Notes under the pieces: generated by a model
The model's input: only the letters and a program-made list of their open reading frames with translations
Databases searched by the model: none
Told to the model about the DNA's origin: nothing
Shown here: positions 43,013 to 52,833 of the stretch, piece by piece
Layout: each line of letters begins with the position of its first letter
How positions within the stretch are numbered: position 1 is the first letter of the stretch
Source of the DNA: Cognataquiflexum rubidum
GTDB lineage: Bacteria; Bacteroidota; Bacteroidia; Cytophagales; Cyclobacteriaceae
Length of the DNA: 64,000 nucleotides
Direction: 5' to 3'
Assembly (NCBI RefSeq): GCF_022538115.1
Contig: NZ_JAKZAL010000006.1
Location: 124,001-188,000 of the forward strand
Position numbers and translations under genes: made by a program

Positions 43013-44506
43013 CTATTTCCCCATAAATCCCCTAATATCTTTCACCAGTTTTTCAAAATCAGGGCGGTGGTTGTACATCATATGTCCTCCTTCATAATAA
43101 AACAGTTGAACCCGATCCATCGGGATATCGTGTCGGGCAAAAGTGTATTCCGCATCCAAAAATGGGGTAATCAGGTCATAATAGCCGTTGGCAACCATGA
43201 CTTTCAGGTCTATGTTGCGGCGCATGGATTCGCCGAGACTTCGGGCGACATTGACATAGGAAGGTTCCCAATAAGAGCCTGCAGGAACGGGCCTCCAATT
43301 CCATTTGCCGCCGATACTGCCGTTGGAGGTCAGGTAAGGCCTGTCTACTTTGACTTTTAAGGTTTTGGCAAAATGATCCTGCAACGCAGCAGTATAAGCT
43401 GCATCAATGCCGTAGCTCGAAGGATCTCCCAAGGTCGGTGATGCTGCCGTTTGGTCGCCTTCTTCCCCTATATATCTTCCATCCAATGTTCCAATGGTTT
43501 TCCCTTCCTTGCGGAGCAATTCCTTTTTGAACCTGTCTGTCAGGATTCTATTGCCGGAGAGGAGGACATAATCCTTTTCCAGTCCCAAAAAGTAGGAGAT
43601 CCTTTCTGCGATTTTCTCTTTTTCAGCGACTGTGGCTTGGTTGCCTTTGTACAAAGCAGGCAAATATTCATTGTAGGCAAATGCCCTAGCTTCAGCCACA
43701 AAATCCTCAAGTTTTTTACCTTGACCGGCTTTGCCATGGTACCAAGCAGTGGCGGCCATGGTGGGAAAATAGGTGAAATAAGATGCGATATTGTCATGCA
43801 TTGAAGTTGAACCCTGATAATCCAAGGCCTGTGATATCAAGATCAGGCCATTCAAAGCCACGGCCTGACCACCACTCTCCAAAGCCGCAGTGACAGCAGC
43901 CGCCCTTGTCGTACCGTAGCTTTCCCCTGCAATGTATTTTGGAGATTGCCATCTTTGATGTTTTGTGATCCAAATGCGGATAAACTGTGCTATAGACTTA
44001 GCATCTTCCGTCAACCCCCAAAAATCTTCTTCCTTGCCTTTGCCAATCACCTTGCTGTAGCCTGTCCCCACAGGATCAATAAACACCAAGTCTGTAATAT
44101 CCAACAAAGCCAATTCATTATTGACCATATTGAAAGGTGCTGCCCCATCATCAGTTTTTGCATCAGAATCCACCTTGACTATTTTGGGTCCAAAAACACC
44201 CATGTGTAACCAAACAGAGGCTGAACCCGGACCACCATTGAAAATAAAGGTGACGGGCCGTTTGCCTGAATCGGTTTCGGGTTTGATATAGGAAGTGGAC
44301 CAAAGTGCTGCCACCGGTTCACCTTCATTGTTTTTGAGAAATGTTTCCCCAGAGATGGCCTTGTAGCTGATAGCTTTCCCATGAAAAGTCCCTTGATGCG
44401 TTGTTTCAAAGACAATCGGGTCGGGAATTGGAGTATCCTTTTCGGCTTCTTGGGCAAAACCTGTTGAAAAAATGAAAAACATCAGGGGAAGGAGTAATTT
44501 TTTCAT
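43013..44506 (-). CDS. Secreted S10-family serine carboxypeptidase-like peptidase
   Basis: A 497-residue alpha/beta hydrolase. Signal peptide MKKLLLPLMFFIFSTGFAQ. FNGGPGSASVW near residue 89 is the oxyanion-hole motif of S10, DPVGTGYSKV near 143 follows, and GESYGTTRAAAV near 193 holds the nucleophile Ser. The conserved acid lies in GYYDLITPF near 435, and the catalytic His in EGGHMMYNH near 472. It probably trims peptide C-termini in the periplasm or outside. The 317-nt region upstream is full of repeat palindromes. Confidence 0.92.
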   Translation of the reverse strand: MKKLLLPLMFFIFSTGFAQEAEKDTPIPDPIVFETTHQGTFHGKAISYKAISGETFLKNNEGEPVAALWSTSYIKPETDSGKRPVTFIFNGGPGSASVWLHMGVFGPKIVKVDSDAKTDDGAAPFNMVNNELALLDITDLVFIDPVGTGYSKVIGKGKEEDFWGLTEDAKSIAQFIRIWITKHQRWQSPKYIAGESYGTTRAAAVTAALESGGQAVALNGLILISQALDYQGSTSMHDNIASYFTYFPTMAATAWYHGKAGQGKKLEDFVAEARAFAYNEYLPALYKGNQATVAEKEKIAERISYFLGLEKDYVLLSGNRILTDRFKKELLRKEGKTIGTLDGRYIGEEGDQTAASPTLGDPSSYGIDAAYTAALQDHFAKTLKVKVDRPYLTSNGSIGGKWNWRPVPAGSYWEPSYVNVARSLGESMRRNIDLKVMVANGYYDLITPFLDAEYTFARHDIPMDRVQLFYYEGGHMMYNHRPDFEKLVKDIRGFMGK

Positions 44507-44823
44507 TGGGTAATTTTTTAAAATTTAAGAATTTAAATCAAGGGATTTTGTTTCAAAGACATTACATAACGGCTTTTCAATATACAGTTTCAAAATTTAT
44601 CCTGCTTCAGGAGAAGCAGGATAACAGGAGAAGCAGGACAACTAAGCGGTTCAGTGGAAGTTTATTTGGCTTTCACTTTTGGCGACTTTGAGTCTTTGCG
44701 TGAATAAAGAAATATTGGCCTTGGAATCCTGCTTCCGGAGAAGCAGGATAACCATTTATTCAGGATAACGAAGACACTTTCTGTTTTCTCATTTTGCGAC
44801 TCGCGGCTTTGCGTGAAACACAT
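44507..44823. repeat. Intergenic region with CCTGCTTC-GAAGCAGG palindromes and TTTGCG words
   Basis: No gene is seen. Two 20-nt hairpins, 44,601-44,620 and 44,728-44,747, have identical 8-bp arms CCTGCTTC/GAAGCAGG and four-base loops AGGA and CGGA. A half copy follows the first at 44,627-44,637. Word repeats GGCGACTTTGAGTCTTTGCG (44,681-44,700) and a related TTGCGACTCGCGGCTTTGCG lie nearby; the same word family occurs at 32,715-32,732. Confidence 0.75.
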
Positions 44824-46284
44824 CTACAAAATTTCCGCCTCCGCCTCTATTTCCACCAGATATCCTTCTCCGACCAATTTTGCCTCCACCAAAGTATTGG
44901 CAGGCTGAATGGCTGCAAACCGTTGTCCATGAGCCCGTGCTACAGGTTCCCAATCATTGATATTGTTCACAAAAATTCTGGTACGGATCACATCTTCCAT
45001 TTTTCCGCCGAGGGAAGTGATTGCCGCTTCGATTTTATCCAAAATAAAATGCGCCTGGGCGCCTGCATCATTTCCACCGATCATGCGTTGCCCATGGGTG
45101 GCAGTGGTGCCGGAAACGGAAATCCGGTTTCCGCGTCTGGTAGCACGGCTGTAACCGGCCATACCTTCCCAAACTGTCCCGCTAAATACCTGTACGCTGC
45201 CGTTGGCGCCGGCTTTGACTTCATATGGTTTGGGAAAAGATTCCAAATGATGGCTGAGGTCGCCTGAAGCAGTGAGAAAGGGAGGTTTCCTATACTCGTC
45301 TCCACAATCACCGGGGATCTGAGTCAACATCGATTGTGCCTCTCGAATAGTGTTTTTGTCTTTTTCAGATAGCGAAAAGGAAAATAGTTTCATCGTTTCC
45401 TCCACATGGGCACTTTGTCCCAATCTTGCACCGATGATGACTCCACCTACTTGAGGCTGCTCGAGGATGAATTTGGTGGCTACATTGGCAATGGAAACTT
45501 GGTGTTTTTCAGCTATTCCGGAAAGGGACTCCAATAGATTTTGGAATTTTGCCCAACCTCCTGCCGCATCAATAAACCTTTTATACTTCAATTGAGACCA
45601 AGTAGCCTCGTTTTCCAAAAGTGGTTCGGTTTTTCCCAACCATTTTTCTGAAAGGAATCCACCTGCCAAAGTTCCAAAGGCCAGGATTTTCACCCCGTAT
45701 TCCTGACAGACTTTTGTCATTTCTCCCGAAGCCCTTTGGTCGATCAGGGAGTGACAAATCTGGTTGGATACAATCGGGATCCCCGATGCGCAAGCTATCC
45801 TCAAGTGTGCCGAATCAAAATTGGTCAAGCCGATATGCTTGATCAATCCTTCCTCCTTCAATTCATTCAGCCAAAACAATTGGTCCAGCCAAGTCGGGTC
45901 AGGGTAACTCCAGGCATGGAACTGCATCAGATCAATCTGTTTGGTCTGAAGTCGGTCAAGAGAAATCTGGATCGCAGCCCTTGTTTCTTCTAAGCTTGAT
46001 TTGCCTGGTTTGGGAACCCACTTGGTCAAAAGGGTTGCTTTTTTGCCTAATTGGTGTGTGTTTTTGAAAGTTCCGGCGATGATTTCTGCCGAACCATAAT
46101 GGTCCGCCATGTCAAAGGTTGTCAGCCCGGCTTCCACATATGGCGCCATGGCAAGGGACGTGACATTCGGGTCTAGGATATTGCCGTCCTTTTCCATATC
46201 GGCGATCTGCCAAAGCCCGGTCAGCACTTTTGATATGTGAAGATCAGGAGCCAATTCGGTATATAAATCATTCGTCTTGTTCAT
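44824..46284 (-). CDS. Aldo/keto reductase-RidA fusion protein
   Basis: A 486-residue fusion. Residues 1-310 are an aldo/keto reductase TIM barrel (TFDMADHYGSAEIIAG with the catalytic Asp/Tyr, MQFHAWSYPD, GLTNFDSAHL, GVIIGARLG). Residues about 350-486 are a RidA/YjgF domain (GNRISVSGTTATHG, DAGAQAHFILDKIEAAITSLGG, VIRTRIFVNNI). RidA proteins deaminate reactive enamines; the key Arg is present in DVIRTRIFV. MNKTNDLY at 46,284 is the chosen start, 1 nt after the permease stop. Coupling to the permease suggests amino-acid-derived aldehyde or imine metabolism (inference). Confidence 0.85.
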   Translation of the reverse strand: MNKTNDLYTELAPDLHISKVLTGLWQIADMEKDGNILDPNVTSLAMAPYVEAGLTTFDMADHYGSAEIIAGTFKNTHQLGKKATLLTKWVPKPGKSSLEETRAAIQISLDRLQTKQIDLMQFHAWSYPDPTWLDQLFWLNELKEEGLIKHIGLTNFDSAHLRIACASGIPIVSNQICHSLIDQRASGEMTKVCQEYGVKILAFGTLAGGFLSEKWLGKTEPLLENEATWSQLKYKRFIDAAGGWAKFQNLLESLSGIAEKHQVSIANVATKFILEQPQVGGVIIGARLGQSAHVEETMKLFSFSLSEKDKNTIREAQSMLTQIPGDCGDEYRKPPFLTASGDLSHHLESFPKPYEVKAGANGSVQVFSGTVWEGMAGYSRATRRGNRISVSGTTATHGQRMIGGNDAGAQAHFILDKIEAAITSLGGKMEDVIRTRIFVNNINDWEPVARAHGQRFAAIQPANTLVEAKLVGEGYLVEIEAEAEIL

Positions 46285-46285
46285 G

Positions 46286-47758
46286 TCAGGGCAATTTTTC
46301 AAATAGAGATTTGGTGTCTATTCCTTTGTTTTTCAATTGATTAAATTTAAAAAAGAATATCAGGGAAGCCAGACCCATCACAATCAACCAAATCGGAGTT
46401 GAATGAAAATACCAGGCTTCTGCACTGCTGTTGAGGTCTTTCCAGGTGTGGATCGCAAGAAAAAAGACCAGAACCAATGTCCCTGCCCAACCCAATGCGA
46501 TCCTGATTTTTTTGTTCTTAATGATTTTGATATCTGAAGCCAATGCAGGATTTACCTTGTCAATAGTCAATAAAGTCACACACATCAACAGAAAATTTAC
46601 CATCATGGAGGTCACCATGATATCGATACCCAAAAAGAAATCTCCTGCAAAATGACTTCCTAATATCCCTACACTTGCCATGACCCCACTGAGGATTACT
46701 GCGGCATATGGGGTGTGGAAACGCGGGTGTATTTTAGTAAAATATTTTGGAAAAATACCATCCTCTGCCCAAGCAAACATCAGCCTCGAAACGGAAAGGA
46801 GCATAGCGGGAAGGTCGTTGATCAAAGCGATCGCCGCTCCTGCAACTATCACTACTGTCAGTCCTGACGGAAGTAAGTATCCCATCAGACCCGGTGCTGT
46901 GATGTCTTTTTGCGAAGCTTCTTCAGCTACAAATGACCAAGGGACTGCATGATAGACTGCGCTTGTAAATAAAATATAATAACCTCCTACTATGAAAATG
47001 GTCAATGCAATGGCCAAAGGGAGTCTTTTGGTTGGGTTTTTTGCCTCTCCTCCCGCCTGCGCAATGCTGTCAAATCCAATAAAACTTGCAAACAGCAAAG
47101 CCCCAGCAGAAAGGAAAGTAGGCAAGTGGAAGTCTGCTCCAAATGAAGGTGAGATATCTCTTCCTTCTTTTTCCAATATGGATTGAGCAAAATCTATTTG
47201 TGTAAATGAAAAACCTGCCACTATCACTACTCCACCCATGATAAACATCAGGATCATCAGTGGAATTACAGTCTTTTCATACAGACTTGCACCTCGGATA
47301 TTGACCCAAACAAAAAGCCATACCAAACCCAAAGCTATGGTCACACGGATAATCCCATTTTCTAATAATGCTGCCAAAGAAGTCCAATCCAGTGCCGCAG
47401 CAATGTCCCTCAGGAAAGGAACTGTCACATAGGCCACCACACCTATGACTATGGAGAGCCCAAACCACTGCGAAAAGCTCGCCACAAAACCCAAATAAGG
47501 ATTGAGTCCACGACTCGCGTAGACATAGCTTCCCCCTGCCCTTGGCATGGCTGTGGCGAGAAGGCTATAAGCAAAAGCGGCCAACAATGCCGGAATCGCA
47601 GCAAAAATAAAGGCAGGCAATACATAAGGCCCGATTCCCGGAACATGCCGCTGAATCATAAATGGCACAACATTGATCGACGCACCAAGCATCGAACATA
47701 CTCCGGTAGCTACCAAACCCATAAGACCAAGTTGCCTTGTTAACTTTGGCCTTTTCAT
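46286..47758 (-). CDS. APC-family amino acid permease
   Basis: A 490-residue inner-membrane transporter with about 12-14 hydrophobic segments. The first helix MGLVATGVCSMLGASINVVPF contains the unwound G-rich substrate site of APC transporters. SYVYASRGLNPYLGFVASFSQW near 76 and DSIAQAGGEAKNPTKRLPLAI near 226 are family signatures. It lies directly upstream of the aldo/keto reductase-RidA gene on the same strand, and the two form an operon. The substrate is probably an amino acid or amine; identity unknown. Confidence 0.88.
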   Translation of the reverse strand: MKRPKLTRQLGLMGLVATGVCSMLGASINVVPFMIQRHVPGIGPYVLPAFIFAAIPALLAAFAYSLLATAMPRAGGSYVYASRGLNPYLGFVASFSQWFGLSIVIGVVAYVTVPFLRDIAAALDWTSLAALLENGIIRVTIALGLVWLFVWVNIRGASLYEKTVIPLMILMFIMGGVVIVAGFSFTQIDFAQSILEKEGRDISPSFGADFHLPTFLSAGALLFASFIGFDSIAQAGGEAKNPTKRLPLAIALTIFIVGGYYILFTSAVYHAVPWSFVAEEASQKDITAPGLMGYLLPSGLTVVIVAGAAIALINDLPAMLLSVSRLMFAWAEDGIFPKYFTKIHPRFHTPYAAVILSGVMASVGILGSHFAGDFFLGIDIMVTSMMVNFLLMCVTLLTIDKVNPALASDIKIIKNKKIRIALGWAGTLVLVFFLAIHTWKDLNSSAEAWYFHSTPIWLIVMGLASLIFFFKFNQLKNKGIDTKSLFEKLP

Positions 47759-47997
47759 TTTAGACTAATTAAGGAAATACCCATTGGAATCAAATTTCAC
47801 CATATTTCCTGTATTTCAAAATCAATAAAATAAATTACCATTTCTTGGAAGAGTAATTTGAACTACAAAAAAAAACGGTCCGAAATCTTATTATTCATAA
47901 TTTTTTAAATGGGTTTTATTCTGTATTTTTCGGGCTAGTTAAATTGCAAAAAACTGTTTTGTTTGACGGATTTGTTCCGTTGATTGATTTTGGCACC

Positions 47998-50928
47998 ATG
48001 AAAGTATCCCCAGAAAAACCTTTTCAAATCATTTATTCTTTATTCAGCCACGAATTTCTTGGACTGTTATTCGAGTCCTTCGTGATTCAACTTGATGAAA
48101 AAGGAAGGCTTTCTTTTGCCCACCAGAATATTTCGCATGTCAATGCACCCGAGTTTTCTTCCGGTCTTGATGAGACTGACTTTAAATTGATCAAATGGAT
48201 GGATGACATGCAGCAGGAAGCCATTGTCAAAAAATTCGATACCAAGAAGCTCAAGCCTAAGGACTACCTGAGGAAAATTTATGACCCCAAAACTGAGAAT
48301 AAAGTTGTCCAGGAATTGATCGAACATAAACTTGAAAGTTTGAGGGCCAAAGTCCTTGAAAACCTGAAAGGAAAGCGGTTTTTTGAAATGGGAAACGATG
48401 GTAATCCGATTTGGAGAGAAATCAATATTATGCCGGAAAAGGCTGCAGTACTTTTTCATTTTAGGAGAAATGAGGACAATACACACTATTTTCCCACCAT
48501 CAAATACCGGGATGTTCCCCTTGAATGGCAATACCGCAATGCCTACCTCATCTGCCACGAACCTGCTTGGTTGGTGGTTGACTACAATTTATACAGTTTC
48601 AAAAAAGGTGTGGACGGCAAGAAACTCCAACCCTTTCTGAATAAAAAATTTATTGTAATCCCCAAAAAGGTAGAAGACCAGTATTACAAAAAGTTTGTGA
48701 CCCAGCTTGTCGCTTCCTTTGATGTCTATGCCAAAGGCTTTGATATCAAAGTCGAAAGGTCCATGCCAAAACCTGTTTTGAATTTGAGTGACCTTCCCTC
48801 AAATCCCAAAACAGACCTTTTTGGAAACAAACTGGAGGAGGAAGAGGAAGACAAAATAGTTTTTGACCTGCAGTTCCAATACGGAGATTATGCTTTCAGA
48901 TCAGAAGAAAAAGCCTCCAATAATGTAGAATTAGAACATATCGGAGACAATTACATTTTCCACAAAGTAATCAGAGACCTCGAAAAGGAAAAGTCCTATG
49001 GCGATTACCTGAAAGATCTCGGATTGCCTGTCAAGCATGCCCGGTATTCGATCTGTAAGTCCAAGGCTTTTGGTTGGATCAATGCCTACAAAGACAATCT
49101 GGAGGAAATGGGCATCCGGATCCAACAGGCACCGACCCAAAAAGGCAAAAGGTACTTTATCGGTCATGCTATCATTTCTGTAGAAGTCAAAGAAAACATA
49201 GATTGGTTTGATGTCCATGCCGTCATCAGGTTTGGTACTTACGAGATACCCTTTCATAAAATCAGGAGACTTTTGCTTCAGGGGAAAACCGAATTTGAAC
49301 TTCCCAACGGGGAAATTGCAGTGATTCCAAATTCCTGGTTTGTCAATTATTCCGAAATGTTCGCATTTATGGAAGAGCATGATGCCAATGCCGATCATCA
49401 CCTTGTGCTCAAAAAACACCACATTGCTTTGGCACAGGAGCTTCAAAACAGCAACCTCCTCCAACTCAAGTTGAGTCAGAAACTTGAAAAATTACGAAAT
49501 TTCAGTCAGATAGAGGATTATGATTTGCCGGTGACTTTCAAAGGGGTTCTCAGACCATACCAAAAAGCAGGATATAATTGGATGCGTTTTCTGAACGAGT
49601 TTCGGTTTGGTGGCTGCTTGGCTGATGACATGGGATTGGGAAAAACCGTGCAGACTTTGGCACTTTTGGCACATGAAAAAGAGCAAAATCCAAATGCCAC
49701 TACCTTACTTGTCATGCCGACTTCTCTGATATACAACTGGGAATTGGAAGCAAGGAAGTTTACTCCAAAGCTGAAAATACTAACCTATACCGGTAGCCAA
49801 AGGGTCAAGGACATCAGCCGCTTTGCAAAATATGATCTGGTCCTTACTTCCTATGGAATCACGAGGATGGATGTGGATATGCTCAAGGGATTCTATTTCA
49901 ATTATGTCATCTTGGACGAATCCCAAGCCATCAAAAACCCAAGTAGCATCATCGCCAAGGCAGTGAATGAACTGACCTGCAGACAGCGGTTGATCCTGAC
50001 AGGAACACCGGTTGAAAATGGAACCATGGACCTTTGGTCCCAAATGAACTTTATCAACAGAGGCCTTTTGGGAAATCAGAACATGTTCAAAAAACAGTTT
50101 TTATTGCCGATTGAAAAGAAAAATGACCAAGATAAGGCTGCCAAACTGCATGCCATGATCAAGCCATTTATCCTCCGAAGGTTAAAAAGCCAGGTAGCGA
50201 CTGACCTTCCGGAGAAAGTCATCAATGTGAAATATTCAACGATGACGCCTGAACAGGAAAAAGCCTACGAAGAGGTAAAAGGGTACTATAGGGATCAGAT
50301 CGTCAAAGAAATGTCAGTTGCCGGTATGAAAAACCAGCAGTTTGCTTTGTTGAGGGGATTGACCCAACTGAGGCAATTGGCCAACCATCCAAGATTGACC
50401 GATAAAGACTATACCGGCGATTCCGGCAAGATGGAAGATGTGACCCACATGATTGAATCCACGGTCAGTGAAGGCCACAAAGTGTTGGTCTTTAGTCAGT
50501 TTGTCAGGCATCTCGCTATCGTCAAAGAATACCTTGAAAAAGAGAACATCAAGTACGCCTACCTAGACGGTACGACCAAAAACCGTCAGGCCCAAGTGGA
50601 GTCTTTCCAGCAGAACGATGAGGTAAAAATTTTCCTGATCTCCCTAAAAGCAGGAGGTGTAGGATTGAACCTGACCAAAGCCGAATATGTATTTTTGCTT
50701 GACCCTTGGTGGAATCCTGCGGTAGAAGCCCAAGCCATAGACAGGGCACACCGAATCGGTCAGGAAAACAAAGTCATCATCTATAAATTCATCAGCCGAA
50801 ATACCGTGGAGGAAAAAATAATGGCTCTCCAGGAAAGAAAAATGGCTCTCGCAGGAGAACTGATCAGTACTGAAGAAAGCTTTATAAAGAGCCTTAGCAA
50901 AGAAGATGTTGAGGCATTATTGGATTGA
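47998..50928 (+). CDS. SNF2-family DEAD/DEAH helicase/ATPase
   Basis: A 976-residue Swi2/Snf2-type double-stranded DNA translocase. The N-terminal half (about 1-520) is the Bacteroidota-specific extension. The ATPase core follows: LADDMGLGKTVQTLALL (motif I) near 540, VILDESQAIKN (motif II, DESQ box) near 637, LTGTPVENG (motif III) near 668, then SLKAGGVGLNLT and DRAHRIGQ (motifs V and VI) in the C-terminal helicase lobe. A TTG at 47,944 would add 18 residues; MKVSPEKPF at 47,998 is preferred. Cellular role unknown, perhaps transcription recycling or defence-linked remodelling; no defence neighbours are seen. Confidence 0.9.
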   Translation: MKVSPEKPFQIIYSLFSHEFLGLLFESFVIQLDEKGRLSFAHQNISHVNAPEFSSGLDETDFKLIKWMDDMQQEAIVKKFDTKKLKPKDYLRKIYDPKTENKVVQELIEHKLESLRAKVLENLKGKRFFEMGNDGNPIWREINIMPEKAAVLFHFRRNEDNTHYFPTIKYRDVPLEWQYRNAYLICHEPAWLVVDYNLYSFKKGVDGKKLQPFLNKKFIVIPKKVEDQYYKKFVTQLVASFDVYAKGFDIKVERSMPKPVLNLSDLPSNPKTDLFGNKLEEEEEDKIVFDLQFQYGDYAFRSEEKASNNVELEHIGDNYIFHKVIRDLEKEKSYGDYLKDLGLPVKHARYSICKSKAFGWINAYKDNLEEMGIRIQQAPTQKGKRYFIGHAIISVEVKENIDWFDVHAVIRFGTYEIPFHKIRRLLLQGKTEFELPNGEIAVIPNSWFVNYSEMFAFMEEHDANADHHLVLKKHHIALAQELQNSNLLQLKLSQKLEKLRNFSQIEDYDLPVTFKGVLRPYQKAGYNWMRFLNEFRFGGCLADDMGLGKTVQTLALLAHEKEQNPNATTLLVMPTSLIYNWELEARKFTPKLKILTYTGSQRVKDISRFAKYDLVLTSYGITRMDVDMLKGFYFNYVILDESQAIKNPSSIIAKAVNELTCRQRLILTGTPVENGTMDLWSQMNFINRGLLGNQNMFKKQFLLPIEKKNDQDKAAKLHAMIKPFILRRLKSQVATDLPEKVINVKYSTMTPEQEKAYEEVKGYYRDQIVKEMSVAGMKNQQFALLRGLTQLRQLANHPRLTDKDYTGDSGKMEDVTHMIESTVSEGHKVLVFSQFVRHLAIVKEYLEKENIKYAYLDGTTKNRQAQVESFQQNDEVKIFLISLKAGGVGLNLTKAEYVFLLDPWWNPAVEAQAIDRAHRIGQENKVIIYKFISRNTVEEKIMALQERKMALAGELISTEESFIKSLSKEDVEALLD

Positions 50929-50952
50929 TAAACCACAAACACTCGCAAAAAA

Positions 50953-51807
50953 ATGAAAAAAGCAATTTTGATAATTCAATGCAAAGATCAGAAAGGCATC
51001 GTAGCAAGCGTTTCTGAATTTTTATACTCCTATCAGGGAAATATCCTTGAGATAGACCAACATGTGGACGGTGAAGTCGGGATGTTTTTTATGAGGGTAT
51101 CCTGGGAATTGGAAACCTTTGGACTGAAAAGGGAAGAGATCGAACCGATATTTGAAGCCAAAGTCGGGAAGAAATTTGACATGGAATTTGAATTGTTTTT
51201 CAACTTCCGAAAACCAAGAATGGCAGTTTTTGTATCCAAGCTTTCCCATTGCCTGATCGATATTTTGAGCAGGCATTATTCAGGCCAATTTGAAGTAGAC
51301 ATTCCTGTGGTGATTTCCAACCATGCCGACCACAAAAAGGTGGTGGAAGCTTTTGGCATTCCTTTCCATTATTTTGCTGTAGACAAGGCAAACAGAATGG
51401 ATGTGGAAGAAAAGCAGTTGGAATTGCTGAATCAATACCGAACTGATTTTGTGGTTTTGGCCAGGTACATGCAGATCCTGAGCGAGGATTTTATCCGGAA
51501 TTATCCCAATAAAATCATCAACATCCACCATTCGTTTTTGCCGGCTTTTGTCGGTGCCAAGCCTTACCATGCCGCTTACGAGCGTGGCGTCAAAATCATT
51601 GGGGCCACAGCACATTATGTTACCGAGGAATTGGATGCAGGTCCGATCATCGAACAGGAGGTAGCCCGTGTGCGTCACCATAACTCCCCGGCTGACTTGG
51701 TGCAGATCGGTCAGGATGTAGAAAAAGTGGTTCTTTCCAAAGCCATCAAATACCACCTTGAAAGGAAAATATTGGCGTACAGAAATAAGACGATCATATT
51801 TTATTGA
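50953..51807 (+). CDS. purU: Formyltetrahydrofolate deformylase
   Basis: A 284-residue enzyme hydrolysing 10-formyltetrahydrofolate to formate and tetrahydrofolate. An N-terminal ACT domain (2-80) is followed by the formyltransferase fold: VVISNHADHKKV near 118, INIHHSFLPAFVGAKPY near 195 with catalytic His, TAHYVTEELDAGPII near 218 with catalytic Asp, and QDVEKVVLSKAIKYHLE near 255. The last ~70 coding nt (51,740-51,807) are also the first unit of the downstream repeat array, whose spacers resemble this sequence. The C-terminal tail after HLERKI is therefore probably shaped by the repeats. Confidence 0.95.
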   Translation: MKKAILIIQCKDQKGIVASVSEFLYSYQGNILEIDQHVDGEVGMFFMRVSWELETFGLKREEIEPIFEAKVGKKFDMEFELFFNFRKPRMAVFVSKLSHCLIDILSRHYSGQFEVDIPVVISNHADHKKVVEAFGIPFHYFAVDKANRMDVEEKQLELLNQYRTDFVVLARYMQILSEDFIRNYPNKIINIHHSFLPAFVGAKPYHAAYERGVKIIGATAHYVTEELDAGPIIEQEVARVRHHNSPADLVQIGQDVEKVVLSKAIKYHLERKILAYRNKTIIFY

Positions 51808-51816
51808 TAAGCAGAC

Positions 51817-52183
51817 CTTTTCCAAAGTTTTTGAACTTTGGAAAAGATTTTTAAAACACTCGAATACCCCTTGGAAAAGAAATTATAGTATTGTAGGAAC
51901 AAGACGGTATTTTATTGATAAGTACACCTTTTCCAAAGTTTTGGACTTTGGAAAAGATTTCTAAATCCATTGAATACCAACAGAGGAAGAAAAATATTGG
52001 ACTGTAGGAACAAAACGATAATATTTTATTGAAAAGCAGACCTTTTCCAAAGTTTTTGAACTTTGGAAAAGTTTTTAAAGCCATCAAATACCCGTAAAAA
52101 AAGAAAATTTGGCTTACCGAAACAAGACGATAATATTTTATTGAAAAGCAGACCTTTTCCAAAGTTTTTGAACTTTGGAAAAG
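51817..52183. repeat. Left REP block: four palindromes
   Basis: Palindromes at 51,817-51,846, 51,928-51,956, 52,042-52,071 and 52,154-52,183. Arms are identical except that the second has GGACTTTGG instead of GAACTTTGG. They are the closest to purU and could form its transcription end. Spacer units at 51,852-51,927, 51,960-52,041 and 52,076-52,153 are purU-tail-like. Confidence 0.85.
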
Positions 52184-52208
52184 ATTGTAAACGCTTTGAA
52201 AAAGGCTT

Positions 52209-52799
52209 TCATTCCAAATCCAAACCAAGTAGAAAATCCCTTTTGGAATTCAATAAGTACTCGATGTGGGAAAACCCGTCAAAATATATCAATGCTTCAT
52301 TTCTAAAGATATTTGATGGGGAATCCCACTTTTTGTAGGCAATTAAACTTGACCATTTCCACAAAAATTCATTTTTGACAAACTGATGTTTGACAGGATT
52401 GAGATGAATATACAAAAAGGTTTCTTGCCATTGTCTTTGTGTGGTTATTTGCTTTCGCTTAAAGTTTTTTGCAAAAAGACTTCCTGTTCTATTGAATAAC
52501 TTATTGTAGGATTGGGTATAAGAACTGAAAAAATTTGAAAATGCTTTGGATATTCTCCTTTCAACTTCTCCATCATTGATTTCAGATAGTTCGATGTTGT
52601 CTAATATAACAGCCCTATCTTTGATTTTAACCATCAAATGAAAATGATTAGGCATTAGACAAAATGCTATAGTTTCTACAAAAGGAGAGACGTGAATGTC
52701 ATATTGTTTTAGAAAAAACCTATAGTTTTCTTGCTCTTGAAAAAGGTTTTCAAAGCCATTAGCATGGTTAAAAATATGGTAAGTAACCCCGTGTTCCAT
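52209..52799 (-). CDS. REP-associated tyrosine transposase (RAYT, Y1 family)
   Basis: A 196-residue HUH-type transposase of the IS200/RAYT clan, a single-strand endonuclease acting on palindromic repeats. YHIFNHANGFENLFQ near residue 7 is the usual opening, MPNHFHLMVKIK near 49 holds the HUH (HFH) metal motif, YTQSYNKLFNRTGSLF near 94 contains the catalytic Tyr and the RxG segment, and LYIHLNPVKH near 127 is the RAYT signature. The gene is intact, with four REP copies on each side. No separate IS ends or target duplication are seen, consistent with a domesticated or resident RAYT. Confidence 0.93.
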   Translation of the reverse strand: MEHGVTYHIFNHANGFENLFQEQENYRFFLKQYDIHVSPFVETIAFCLMPNHFHLMVKIKDRAVILDNIELSEINDGEVERRISKAFSNFFSSYTQSYNKLFNRTGSLFAKNFKRKQITTQRQWQETFLYIHLNPVKHQFVKNEFLWKWSSLIAYKKWDSPSNIFRNEALIYFDGFSHIEYLLNSKRDFLLGLDLE

Positions 52800-52833
52800 T
52801 CTTAAAATTAACTACTTTTAAAATTAAATCTAT

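Noticed and set aside
50900-51000. Riboswitch upstream of purU
   Set aside because: Only 24 nt separate the SNF2-like gene stop from the purU start; no room for an aptamer.
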